From positions 9,195,658-9,259,657 of the forward strand of contig NW_022145601.1 in NCBI RefSeq assembly GCF_000002235.5: a stretch of DNA of 64,000 nt. Direction: 5' to 3'. Positions 47,672 to 57,584 of this stretch are shown here, piece by piece. Source of the stretch: Strongylocentrotus purpuratus. Lineage: Eukaryota > Echinodermata > Echinoidea > Camarodonta > Strongylocentrotidae. The notes below the pieces were generated by a model, which ran no database searches, was not told the DNA's origin, and worked only from the letters and a program-made list of their open reading frames with translations. Made by a program: the position numbers and the translations under genes. How positions within the stretch are numbered: position 1 is the stretch's first letter; each line of letters starts with the position of its first letter.

Positions 47672-47691
47672 ACAAGTTGATATTGAACTGT

Positions 47692-48428
47692 TGTGGTGGA
47701 CGATTTGGCGAACTAACTAGTTGCCCAAGACCCATAGTAATGACACCATGCACTGTAATTTGGTTATAGACTGTAGCAGGCAAGGTTCAATCTGCAATTT
47801 TAATAGAAAGATAAACAACAATAAATCATCTTGCATAAACTGACATGAAAATAACATATCATGTATCAAATTAAATATACCCTGAAAATCCTAATAACTG
47901 TTATCATAACAAAGGAAAACAAACAATGCCTTTCTCACTATATATCTGACTACGGTAAATACATGCAACAAATAATAACTCACCGACGGTGACCTTGACA
48001 TTCTTCAAGGTCATATCATTATACTACTACGTACATGTACATTAAGACGCACTACCGTGCACGACAATTACGTAACCTACATACACGTGTACAATCTTTC
48101 ACTTGAACGATTCATTCATGTCATATTTCATCATCTCAAATTAGTGTCATAAACATCATATTTCATTAAGCTATCTAGCTGTAAAGACAATATAACTCAT
48201 AAACTTCAAGATAACATATTCATTTCTACTTACATCATTGGGCTTGTATCACAAAATTAAACGAAAACTTAGGCAACTCTGGGAGGCAACTATCCCATGA
48301 CGTGGAAAATCAGTAACACACAAAATCCAGTACGCCCTCAAGCGACCTAATCCATACACTTTCTACAAAGCGACGCCTGTGACATCACAAGCATCGGCTT
48401 CAAGAAAAACGTCATCCTGTACTCCACA
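47692..48428 (-). repeat. 5' LTR of the BEL/Pao element
   Basis: 737 bp, same sequence as 39845-40581, followed by the GTACT duplication at 48429. In the element's own orientation this is the promoter-bearing LTR. Confidence 0.95.
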
Positions 48429-50084
48429 GTACTTAAGGTATCGTATCGGTGGGATGACATTACATCAAAATGATATCTTCAAGAGAGCATGCTATACTCC
48501 CCCCTTTGTTTTCAGTAGGCTCATTTCACCTGTTTCCTTCAACGTGGATTACTAAGCATTTTATTAATTCTTCTAAATTCACTAGATACAAAAGGACACT
48601 CGCATGAATACATATTGCTTCTGATATGTGATACACCGTTCGTTGGACAGGCACGCGAGTTGACATTGTGCATGCCATATTGTATGGTATATTTTACAAG
48701 AAAATTGTGAGAATAGTCTTAGGCAATAGTGTTACCTGATAACTTGGACATGTATACTACGGTAAAAATCAGTTCAACTCATGAAGTTATCATCGGATCC
48801 AGGATTTCTTAGAGGGGGGGGGGGGGGCCCATTTTTTTTGCTCCCGAATTTTTTTTTTTGGCCGGGGGGGGGGCATGTGCCCCCTGTGCCCCCTAGCTAG
48901 ATCCTCCACTGAGTTATCGCAATAAACGGTTCTTCATGCGTTGTAAACGAAAAGAACACTATAATCCAAATACTCGTGGTTACATAAATTATGTATCTAC
49001 TGTTACATACTATTAGTTGAGGAATACATTAGAAGTATTTTTCAAAAGATTTTTTTTTGTTCATTAATTTTTAGAGATTAATTACCTTCATCTATAAAAT
49101 CGAAGAGAAGAACACCGAGGTACTATGCTTGGTTATTCATAGTAGGCCTATTGGAATCTAACATTTCTACATTACCCAATAGTAAAGAATAGCCACCTGT
49201 CTATAGTCAATAACGACATTATATAACAAGTCATATATTATACATGTGTGTTTTGAAAAAATCTAAGTGATTTTTAAGATATATATATATTTATTTCCAT
49301 GCTAACATTAGGTAAGGAGGGGGCATCATTCTCCTTAAATCAGTACGTAATGTTTCTTACTTTTTAATTCTTTAAAAAATGGGCAAACATTCTAATATCT
49401 CTAGCTGATGAGATAGAGATCTCAGAAATTGCCAAGAAAGATCAAAAAGTAATAAATACAAGAAAATAGTCTACGAGAAAAACCTTGACAGGGGCTGAGA
49501 AAGCGAAAGACAGCAAGCTTGAGAAAGAATGAGAGAGAGAGAGAGAGAGAAAGAGAGACAGACAGCGACAGAGACAGAGACAGAGAGAGAGATAGAGATA
49601 GAGATGAAGCTGGAGAAAAAACCCGAGGAAAATGGGCGTGGTAAGAGCAAAGAAAGAAGAAATGAAGAAAGACAAACAAATTTATCTATAAATAGATAGA
49701 AAAGAGAGACCGTCTCTGTTTAAGCAGAATAAAAGTGTTAGACCCGTCTATTTACAATACACATGTCAAATTAACTTCTTGCGACTATTTACAAAATTAA
49801 AATTTCTAAAAATAGAATGCGAAATACTATAGGATAAATAATTGTATACACGCTTGTTATGAATCTAAATCATTATGACACCAAAGTTCATTCTGTTCAC
49901 ATGATTTGTTTCCTTGTAAGCATGGTCAAACTTTATATTATATTGATATGAGAGTGCTTGTGTATAATGTTAATAAATGATTTATTTTTAAAAAGTGTGA
50001 AACAGTTACCCAATAAGTTGAATTTGAAGAATGCAAAACTATTTGGAACAAATCGTTTCCAATTGATTTCGTGTTTGGATATAC
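48429..50084. other. NLR intron; G-rich element and GA tracts
   Basis: At about 48797-48903 a small element with GGATCC..., G-runs and C-runs ends in TAGATCC (imperfect inverted ends). A (GA)n tract lies at 49527-49605. The stretch 49490-49930 is an older, diverged copy of the intronic module that also follows the 50.1-kb and 53.4-kb exons (AATGCGAAAT, ATTATGACACCAAAGTTCAT). Confidence 0.5.
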
Positions 50085-50249
50085 CTTTGATCTTGATGCC
50101 TCAGAGGCCATCGTCGAGTAGAACTCATCACTGAGCTTCATGCTGAACAGATACAGTGATCGAATATGTGGCATTAAGCAGAGACCTCTCGCGTAATGAG
50201 AGGATGCAGCAGAATCCAGATATGTGTTCTTGTGCTTTAGCTCCACAAT
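50085..50249 (-). CDS. NLR-type gene, 165-bp LRR exon (copy 3)
   Basis: Acceptor ATCACCAG, donor GTATAT. The 55 codons read IVELKHKNTYLDSAASSHYA, RGLCLMPHIRSLYLFSMKL, SDEFYSTMASEASRSK. This is a full LRR plus part of the next, with the S/HH and DEFYSTMAS words of sea-urchin NLR repeats. Phase 0 at both ends. It differs from the other two 165-bp exons at about a fifth of residues, so this duplication is older than the one that made the 53.4- and 60.3-kb pair. Confidence 0.88.
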
Positions 50250-50393
50250 CTGGTGATATGACAGGACAGGTTGAATAGAGTGAATAGTATTATCAATTAC
50301 AGACGAAATATCTAATGTAAATATTTTCTATTATCATTAATGTAACATCATTAACGTCTACTTAGTCTTTTAAAGCAAGGGAAAGAGAAGGGA

Positions 50394-50460
50394 GAGATAG
50401 AGAGAGAAAGAGAGAGACCGGGACAGAGACAGAGACAGAGTCAGAGAGAGATAGAGAGAA
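50394..50460. repeat. GA-rich microsatellite in NLR intron module
   Basis: A GA/CAGA-rich tract; counterparts in other copies of the intronic module lie at 49527, 53720 and 60550. Leu/Ser-rich minus-strand frames across these tracts are artefacts. Confidence 0.85.
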
Positions 50461-52084
50461 AAAAAGGCCCAAATGAAAACGGGTGTGATAAGAGAACAGA
50501 AAGACGGGATGAAGAAAGACAAACAAAAGATAGTCGGAAAAGAGAGACCGTGGCTTTTCAAGCAAAATAAAAGTGTCATATCAGTTTATTTAAAATGCAC
50601 GTGTAGAATTAGTTTTCTGCGACTATTGGCAAAATATATGACAATGTGGTGGATGAACCGACCTATCGTAGGCTAAAACCCACAAAGAAGCAACCTCCTA
50701 GAATATACGGGTTTCCCAAGATACACAAACCCACAGTGCCATTACGACCTATAGTGTCATGCATTGGCTCCTTTGTATATAACTTCTCAAAGTACCTAGC
50801 AGAAATTCTTTCTCCGCTCACCGGTTTGACTGAATATACGATTCCCAATTCGTGTGGTTTTGCAGAGTTCATAGCAGAGCAAACCATCGGTGCACAAGTG
50901 CATGGTCTCGTTTGAAGTAGTTTCACTCTTCACCAATGTACCGATTGAGGGCGCATGCAATGCTACATTGCAACGCTTACAATAAGACAGCAATTTGTCT
51001 ACCCGTACCGCACTCTCACCGGAACAACTCGCTCAACTCCTCGAGTTTGTCCTTAGTCCACATATTTTCTGTATAAAGGTTCATACTATGAACAGACAGA
51101 AGGGGCAGCCATGGGCAGTCCGGTCTCGGCTGTCGTGGCCAACCTATACATGGAGAGTTTCGAAGAAGAAGCGTTGGACACATGTCCCCTCTCTTGCATG
51201 CCTCGTGATTGGAAGAGATACGTTTTCATCTCTGAAGCAGATAATCTGCTTACGGTAAACACAAATTGAATAGCCTCGAACCAACCATCCAGTTCACACC
51301 AGAGATAGAGTGTGAAAGGAAGATAGCCTTCTTAGACACTTTAGTTCATAGACATGACAACCATAGGCTCTCCACCTCAGTCTATAGGAAGCCTACCCAC
51401 ACAGACCAGTACCTATAGCGTTTGACTCTCACCATACCATATCGGTGAAGAGAGGTCTAGTGAAATGTCTATTTTACAGAGCTTCACGCATTGTAACAAG
51501 TCCACAACAGCCATGCAAAGAACGGACCCGTGTCCACAGTGCCCTGAGTCTCAACGGTTACCGACGCCATTTTGTACACAATACCAAAAATAGATCGTCG
51601 GAATCCAGGGATCAGAAGGTATACAAGACATTTACAGTCTTGCCGTACACTGATGGTGTCTCCCAACAACTTAAGCGCCGCCTAGAGAGCCATGGCATTC
51701 GAACGGTTTTCAAATCAGATACCGCCCTACGTCAACAACTTACACGCCCCAAGGATCCAATTCCTCCACATAGACGGGACGGCATTGTGTACAACATCCT
51801 TTGCAAAGGATGTGATAGATCCTACATCGGTGAAACTGCCCGTCCGATAAAAGAAAGAATCACTGAGCATAAGAGGGACATCAGGCTCCGCCGAACTGAC
51901 AACTCAGCCGTAGCCGAACATGCTTGATAATGATAACCAGCATCAACCAGACTGGGACGGGGTTCAGTGCCTTTCCCATGAACGGCATTGGTACACACGG
52001 AGGGTAAAAGAAGCTATCAATATCCGTCTCAATCCCAACAGAGACAACGGGATCGATATACCCGAATTTTGGATGCGTACGATA

Positions 52085-52089
52085 CGCCG
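52085..52089. repeat. CGCCG target duplication, left
   Basis: CGCCG immediately precedes the CACAGTG end; the same five bases follow the other end at 52973-52977. Confidence 0.85.
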
Positions 52090-52972
52090 CACAGTGGGCC
52101 GGGGAGGAACCAAAGTGCGCCAAAACTCATGTTTGGGGATTTATTTTTTATAAATCCAGAGGAAATGTTTGGATTTCCAGGGATTTTCGCTTAAATTTTT
52201 ATTACAAACATTTTCTCTGATGTCTAAGCTTTAAGTTGATACCAGATTTGGCTGCCCGATTCTGCCCGTTATTATGTTAGAGCCGTTTTCCTTGCAACAT
52301 TGCCCCGAAAAATGTGTATATTTTGGTCCGCGGTGTCAGAACAAGTGTCGCGCGCCCCCTCGCGGCGTGATTTATGACCACGAATCCTTCATGATTCAGC
52401 CGCGGACCAGAAAAACCCACATTTTCCGGGGTAATGTGGCAAGGGAAATCGGCTCTAACATAACAACGGGCAAGATCGGGCAGCCAAATTTGGTATCAAC
52501 TAAAAGCTTTGACATCAGAGAAAATGGTGGTATTAAAATTTAAGCGGAACACCGCGGAGATCTAAACATTTCTTCTGGATTTATAAAAAACATGGATAAT
52601 TAGTCAATTTTTCAGTGAATTACCCTATAATACATCATGAAGATTGTGTTTCTATTAATTTTAACCCATTCATTCAACGAAATGAACTATCAGGAATATG
52701 TGAGAGCAATTTCATATCAATAACTTAAAAACTTCATGTTGAATTGAAAGATTTATAAAAATAAGTCACTTTTGCACTAAAACTGTGAATATGTAGGATT
52801 TTGCTGTTTGAAGTAGTAAATTTATACCCTTAATGTGCATACCGGAATTAAATATTTCACTGAGGTACTCCTCTATGTATTACCTTTCAACTGGGCAAGA
52901 AAAAAAAAAGAAAAAAAATAAATCTCCCAAACTTAGTTTTGGCGCACTTTGGATCCTCCCTGGCCCACTGTG
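52090..52972. mobile_element. Transib-like non-autonomous element with CACAGTG ends
   Basis: An 883-bp element with ~60-bp terminal inverted repeats starting CACAGTGGGCC on both strands (inner shared word CCAAAGTGCGCCAAAAC) and a perfect 5-bp GC-rich duplication CGCCG. Transib transposons, the relatives of RAG1, have CACWRTG termini and 5-bp GC-rich duplications; CACAGTG is also the heptamer of V(D)J signals. Inside, about 52135-52340 pairs with about 52395-52593, forming a large internal hairpin with a GC-rich loop (CGCGCCCCCTCGCGGCG). No transposase is encoded. It interrupts the 3' part of the Penelope-like element, so it arrived later. Confidence 0.7.
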
Positions 52973-53022
52973 CGCCGGTCCTCCAGTAGAGTATAAAACA
53001 CGCTTGCTTACATTAATTTTGT

Positions 53023-53065
53023 ATAACCTGACGAAGTGTTGCAGCGGCGCACGAAACGTCGTGAT
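53023..53065 (+). ncRNA. Small hammerhead ribozyme motif of the Penelope element, copy 1
   Basis: The plus strand has the core CUGACGA, a short stem II (GUG...CAC with an 11-nt loop), then GAAAC directly joined to GUC. Stem I would be AUAAC with GUGAU, with one mismatch in this copy. There is no stem-III loop: ACGU is self-complementary. This matches the small hammerhead variants reported in Penelope-like elements that act as dimers. One extra A follows CUGACGA compared with the textbook core. It lies about 50 bp after the second CGCCG. Confidence 0.65.
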
Positions 53066-53427
53066 CTTTAGATCTCTTATTGACCACATTGCGAGATAAA
53101 CGAATATCACTAGCGATATTATTTTCGATATATGTAATTTGTTTTAAAAAATGCGAAATTACTATTTATAGGCAAGTAATTTCATACACGCTTCTTTATG
53201 AATATTTTTCATTATGACACCAAAGTTCATTTCATTTACAGGTATATATTTCCTTCACAGCATAGCCAGACTATCTATAATATTGATATAAAGAGTGCTC
53301 TTAACTAATGAAAACATATATTTATTTAAAAAAAGTGTGAAAAAACAGATACCCCTTATGTGGAATTTAAAGAATCAAAAATATTTAAAAACAAATCTTT
53401 TCCAATCGAAATAGTGTTCGGTTATAC

Positions 53428-53592
53428 CTTTGATTTTGATGCCTCAGAGGCCATCGTTGAGTAGAACTCATCACTCAGCTTTACACGGTCCAGATCCAGT
53501 GATCGAAGATTTGGCATGGAGCAGAGACCTCTTGCGTAATGAGAGGATGCAGAAGAACCCAGATCTGCCTCCATGTGTATTAGCTTCTCAAT
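53428..53592 (-). CDS. NLR-type gene, 165-bp LRR exon (copy 2)
   Basis: Acceptor ATCACCAG, donor GTATAA. The 55 codons read IEKLIHMEADLGSSASSHYA, RGLCSMPNLRSLDLDRVKL, SDEFYSTMASEASKSK. This is a canonical LRR (NLRSLDLDRVKL) plus flanking parts. Phase 0 at both ends. It appears identical to the exon at 60257-60421, its partner in the recent tandem duplication. If both are spliced in, the protein has two identical repeats in a row. Confidence 0.9.
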
Positions 53593-56127
53593 CTGGTGAT
53601 GTGACAGGACAGGTTAAATAGAGTGAATAGTGTTATCAAGTATAGACGACATGTCTGATTTCAGTATTTTTTCAACGTCATTATTATTACATCATAAACC
53701 TCTGAATAGACTTTTAAAGCGAGAGAAAGAAAACGGAGAGAAAGAGAGAGAGAAAGGAACATACAAACACAAATGGGAAATGGGTATACGTGTGGCAAAA
53801 GGAAAGAAAATCGAGATGAAAAAGACAAACAAATGAGATAAATTATATATTTTTGATGAAGGGAAACCTGTTTGTTCAAGCAAATTAAATTTCATATCTC
53901 TCTCTCTCTCTACAGTGTACTTGATATATCTCATTAAAGCCCGTCTGTACTAGTTTGGCCAGGAGGTATTAGACCACCCAGCGTGGTCACTGACAGGTGG
54001 CTACCTCGTCAACTCAGCTCTCAACCATAAGAAAAGGAGGATCATGGAGGATCATGGGGGACCAACATGCATCGCTTAGGCATTGTTTTCTATATAGAGG
54101 GAGCAATAAGCTACAAGTAGTACAGTGGGGCTTAAGACAATTGACAAAACATTAATAATATTTTAACAAAAATTGAATATTATTTCTAGGATACGTGCCT
54201 TTAAAACGCGTTGTTATGAAAATCGAATTCATAATGACATTCGGGAAAGAGAGAGAGAGAGAGAAAGAGAGAGTAGCTGTTCAAGAAGAATACAAATGTT
54301 ATATCTTTCTATTTACAGTGTACATGTTATATCTCCTTGAGACTACTGACAAATTCAAAATAACTTCTAAAATCAAATTGCGAAATTCTATTTATAGGAT
54401 AAGTGCTTTAAAAATACGCATTTAGAAAAGCAGTCTATTCACACGATTCGTGATTCTTTTTGAATTTGTGAGAATATTCACAATTCAATAAAAAGGGGGG
54501 GGGGACTGCAACCCCCCATCCCCTGCCCTCTTTACATACGCTGGTGCGAAGAGGCTACTTAATATGTAATTCTACTCTAAGGATGGGTCTCTTGTAGACA
54601 CTAGGGACTTTTAGATTGAGTGGACGAGGACACGACGAACGCCGACTGATCATGCGTGTCAACGTACTCAACTGCCCATGTTGACTACAATTAGAAATCT
54701 TTTAGATTGCACTCGGCGATATACATGCATGCAGGAAGTAACACTATGAACATGCGGACAAAGAAAGAGGACAAAATATACAGTTCCTCATTCTACCCTC
54801 AACAATAGGCCAGTTCCGTAATGTAACCAAATTTAATGCATACGTGCCTCAATACAAATTATTTCATTCACATGATAGGAATAATAGTATTTCAATAGTC
54901 AGAATGCAACTGCATATATTAAAGGGGTCCGGTAACTTTGTCTCAGATTCTGAAACAAAATCCTGGATTTAGCTCATGCTAATGATAATTATAAACCTTT
55001 AGGTCAGTCAGGAACTCCATGACTTTTACAAGCCGATCGCCTGTCTGATTATCAAGATATTTATGATTGGAATTTCAAATTTTGAAAACCGTTCGCCGAA
55101 CGGTTTTTATAACACTACAGTCTATTGGGGAAAATGAGTATGGTAAAACCGGTCACTCAAAGATTTTTACTTTTTTGAGGCACTTCTTGAGGCAATGTTC
55201 CCGGAACCACTGGTAGGTGGCGCACCACACGACTAGGGCTTTAACGGAACACTCTCAATTACTTTCGTAGTAAAATACCAGGTAATGACCTAAAATGCCC
55301 CAGATATGTATGTTGTAGCCAACATTTTGACATTGTATCGCATGGAACGCCTTAGAATGGTTTCAAGAGGGTTAAAATGCTGAAAAACATACGAAACAGT
55401 ATATATCTGAGCCAAAAAGTGAATTTTATTATTTTATTTAGTAGACCTGTGACGTCACACAGAACGTCATCTTCGGCATCATAGGTCTTGGAAGCAACGT
55501 CTTCGGAAGCATTCGGATGTTCGGAAATGTCACCCAAACAAAGTTGAAAGTTCAAAATGATCATGAGGCAAATGGCATCAATGATGGGTAAGTGAAAATG
55601 TGATTTTTTTTCTTCAAATTGATACAAAATTTGAGCGATTTTGAGCGAGTAACTTTTTAACTGTTTAGATTTTACACTACTCGAATCATTATTCGCTACG
55701 CAAAAGTGTAAATGTAGAAATCGCGTGAACTTGACCAGATTATTTAGCATGTTGGCGCTTAAAATTAAAATGCCATGCACATGGTCATGGGAACGTGTAC
55801 CCACGTAGATCTAGTCCCTGCACATGTTATGATTCTTATTTCGCGGCGCTGAAAATCGACCTGTATTGCCGGACACCGTGTTATGTCTATGGCGAAACGC
55901 AAAAGTCGCGAGTCGCGCGAGAAAAAAATGCACGGAAAACAAATAGCAAAATGACATTCTCAAAACAAACTTGACAGCCATTCACTTTGCACGGGCATTA
56001 GGAAAATTGGATTATTTCATGAAAAAAGGCATGTATTTGTCACTCATACGTTAGGCTAAGTTAGATGTGTAAATTTTCTAATTTTTTTTTGGTGTTCTTA
56101 CGATGCGTCATACATTTCTTGATCACC
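53593..56127. other. NLR intron within unit 1
   Basis: Contains GA tracts (53720-53757; 54249-54272), a CT run (53898-53912), a G-run near 54497-54504 and a further diverged module copy (54240-54430). From 54919 a TE-like stretch begins with TTAAAGGGGTCCGGTAAC. A 150-codon minus-strand frame (55352-55804; CLGDISEHPNASEDVASKTY) is unrecognised, and its counterpart in unit 2 is broken into two frames by a one-base length difference, so I do not call it a gene. Confidence 0.5.
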
Positions 56128-57584
56128 TATATGACAATGTGGTGGATGAACCGACCTATCGTAGGCTAAAACCCACAAAGAAGCAACCTCCTAGAATATA
56201 CGGGTTTCCCAAGATACACAAACCCACAGTGCCATTACGACCTATAGTGTCATGCATTGGCTCCTTTGTATATAACTTCTCAAAGTACCTAGCAGAAATT
56301 CTTTCTCCGCTCACCGGTTTGACTGAATATACGATTCCCAATTCGTGTGGTTTTGCAGAGTTCATAGCAGAGCAAACCATCGGTGCACAAGTGCATGGTC
56401 TCGTTTGAAGTAGTTTCACTCTTCACCAATGTACCGATTGAGGGCGCATGCAATGCTACATTGCAACGCTTACAATAAGACAGCAATTTGTCTACCCGTA
56501 CCGCACTCTCACCGGAACAACTCGCTCAACTCCTCGAGTTTGTCCTTAGTCCACATATTTTCTGTATAAAGGTTCATACTATGAACAGACAGAAGGGGCA
56601 GCCATGGGCAGTCCGGTCTCGGCTGTCGTGGCCAACCTATACATGGAGAGTTTCGAAGAAGAAGCGTTGGACACATGTCCCCTCTCTTGCATGCCTCGTG
56701 ATTGGAAGAGATACGTTTTCATCTCTGAAGCAGATAATCTGCTTACGGTAAACACAAATTGAATAGCCTCGAACCAACCATCCAGTTCACACCAGAGATA
56801 GAGTGTGAAAGGAAGATAGCCTTCTTAGACACTTTAGTTCATAGACATGACAACCATAGGCTCTCCACCTCAGTCTATAGGAAGCCTACCCACACAGACC
56901 AGTACCTATAGCGTTTGACTCTCACCATACCATATCGGTGAAGAGAGGTCTAGTGAAATGTCTATTTTACAGAGCTTCACGCATTGTAACAAGTCCACAA
57001 CAGCCATGCAAAGAACGGACCCGTGTCCACAGTGCCCTGAGTCTCAACGGTTACCGACGCCATTTTGTACACAATACCAAAAATAGATCGTCGGAATCCA
57101 GGGATCAGAAGGTATATACAAGACATTTACAGTCTTGCCGTACACTGATGGTGTCTCCCAACAACTTAAGCGCCGCCTAGAGAGCCATGGCATTCGAACG
57201 GTTTTCAAATCAGATACCGCCCTACATCAACAACTTACACGCCCCAAGGATCCAATTCCTCCACATAGACGGGACGGCATTGTGTACAACATCCTTTGCA
57301 AAGGATGTGATAGATCCTACATCGGTGAAACTGCCCGTCCGATAAAAGAAAGAATCACTGAGCATAAGAGGGACATCAGGCTCTGCCGAACTGACAACTC
57401 AGCCGTAGCCGAACATGCTTGATAATGATAACCAGCATCAACCAGACTGGGACGGGGTTCAGTGCCTTTCCCATGAACGGCATTGGTACACACGGAGGGT
57501 AAAAGAAGCTATCAATATCCGTCTCAATCCCAACAGAGACAACGGGATCGATATACCCGAATTTTGGATGCGTACGATACGCCG

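Larger units (their letters stand above)
39845..48428 (-). mobile_element. BEL/Pao LTR retroelement, full length
   Basis: An 8,584-bp element with two 737-bp LTRs, TG...CA ends and a GTACT target duplication, lying in the minus orientation in an NLR intron between the 165-bp and 132-bp LRR exons. The order gag, protease, reverse transcriptase, RNase H, integrase and a DUF5641-like C-terminal region is that of BEL/Pao. The LTRs look identical where compared, so the insertion is young. It is structurally complete but its coding region has about one break, so I treat it as a fossil. The polypurine-like stretch GAGGGCCGGAA lies just inside the 3' LTR. I could not recognise a tRNA primer site. Confidence 0.95.
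50635..53140 (+). mobile_element. Penelope-like element, 5'-truncated, copy 1
   Basis: The plus strand begins inside the RT with DEPTYRRLKPTKK, then the conserved PPRIYGFPKIHKPTVPLRP block and IVSCIGSFVYNFSKYLAEIL. Downstream pieces include QKVYKTFTVLPY and a GIY-YIG endonuclease (GIVYNILCKGCDRSYIGETA, RPIKERITEHKRDI). RT plus GIY-YIG defines endonuclease-bearing Penelope-like elements, which copy RNA at a nicked target. Several frame breaks and stops make it inactive. Its 3' part is split by the Transib-like insert (52090-52972) and resumes at 52973 with a hammerhead-like motif. Host intron sequence returns near 53140, judged from the neighbouring module copies. Confidence 0.9.
50635..56127. 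repeat. Tandem duplication, unit 1 (5,493 bp)
   Basis: This unit (Penelope-like element, Transib-like insert, LRR exon, intron DNA) is repeated immediately downstream as 56128-62956. The junction pattern is that of a simple tandem duplication: the unit start TATATGACAATG follows host sequence at 50635 and follows the unit end GATCACC at 56128. About 0.3-0.5% differences by eye, so the event is recent. Confidence 0.93.

Noticed and set aside
47672-47691. tRNA primer-binding site of the BEL/Pao element
   Set aside because: The 20 bp inside the 5' LTR show no clear complement to a tRNA 3' end, so it is not annotated.
42604-47720. Plus-strand open frames opposite the BEL/Pao coding region
   Set aside because: Shadows of the strong minus-strand retroelement frames.
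50663-50993. Minus-strand frames opposite the Penelope-like RT
   Set aside because: Antisense shadows; the plus strand carries the RT and GIY-YIG signatures.
55352-55804. 150-codon minus-strand frame in unit 1
   Set aside because: The near-identical unit 2 copy is broken into two frames by a one-base difference, and no family or splice support is visible.
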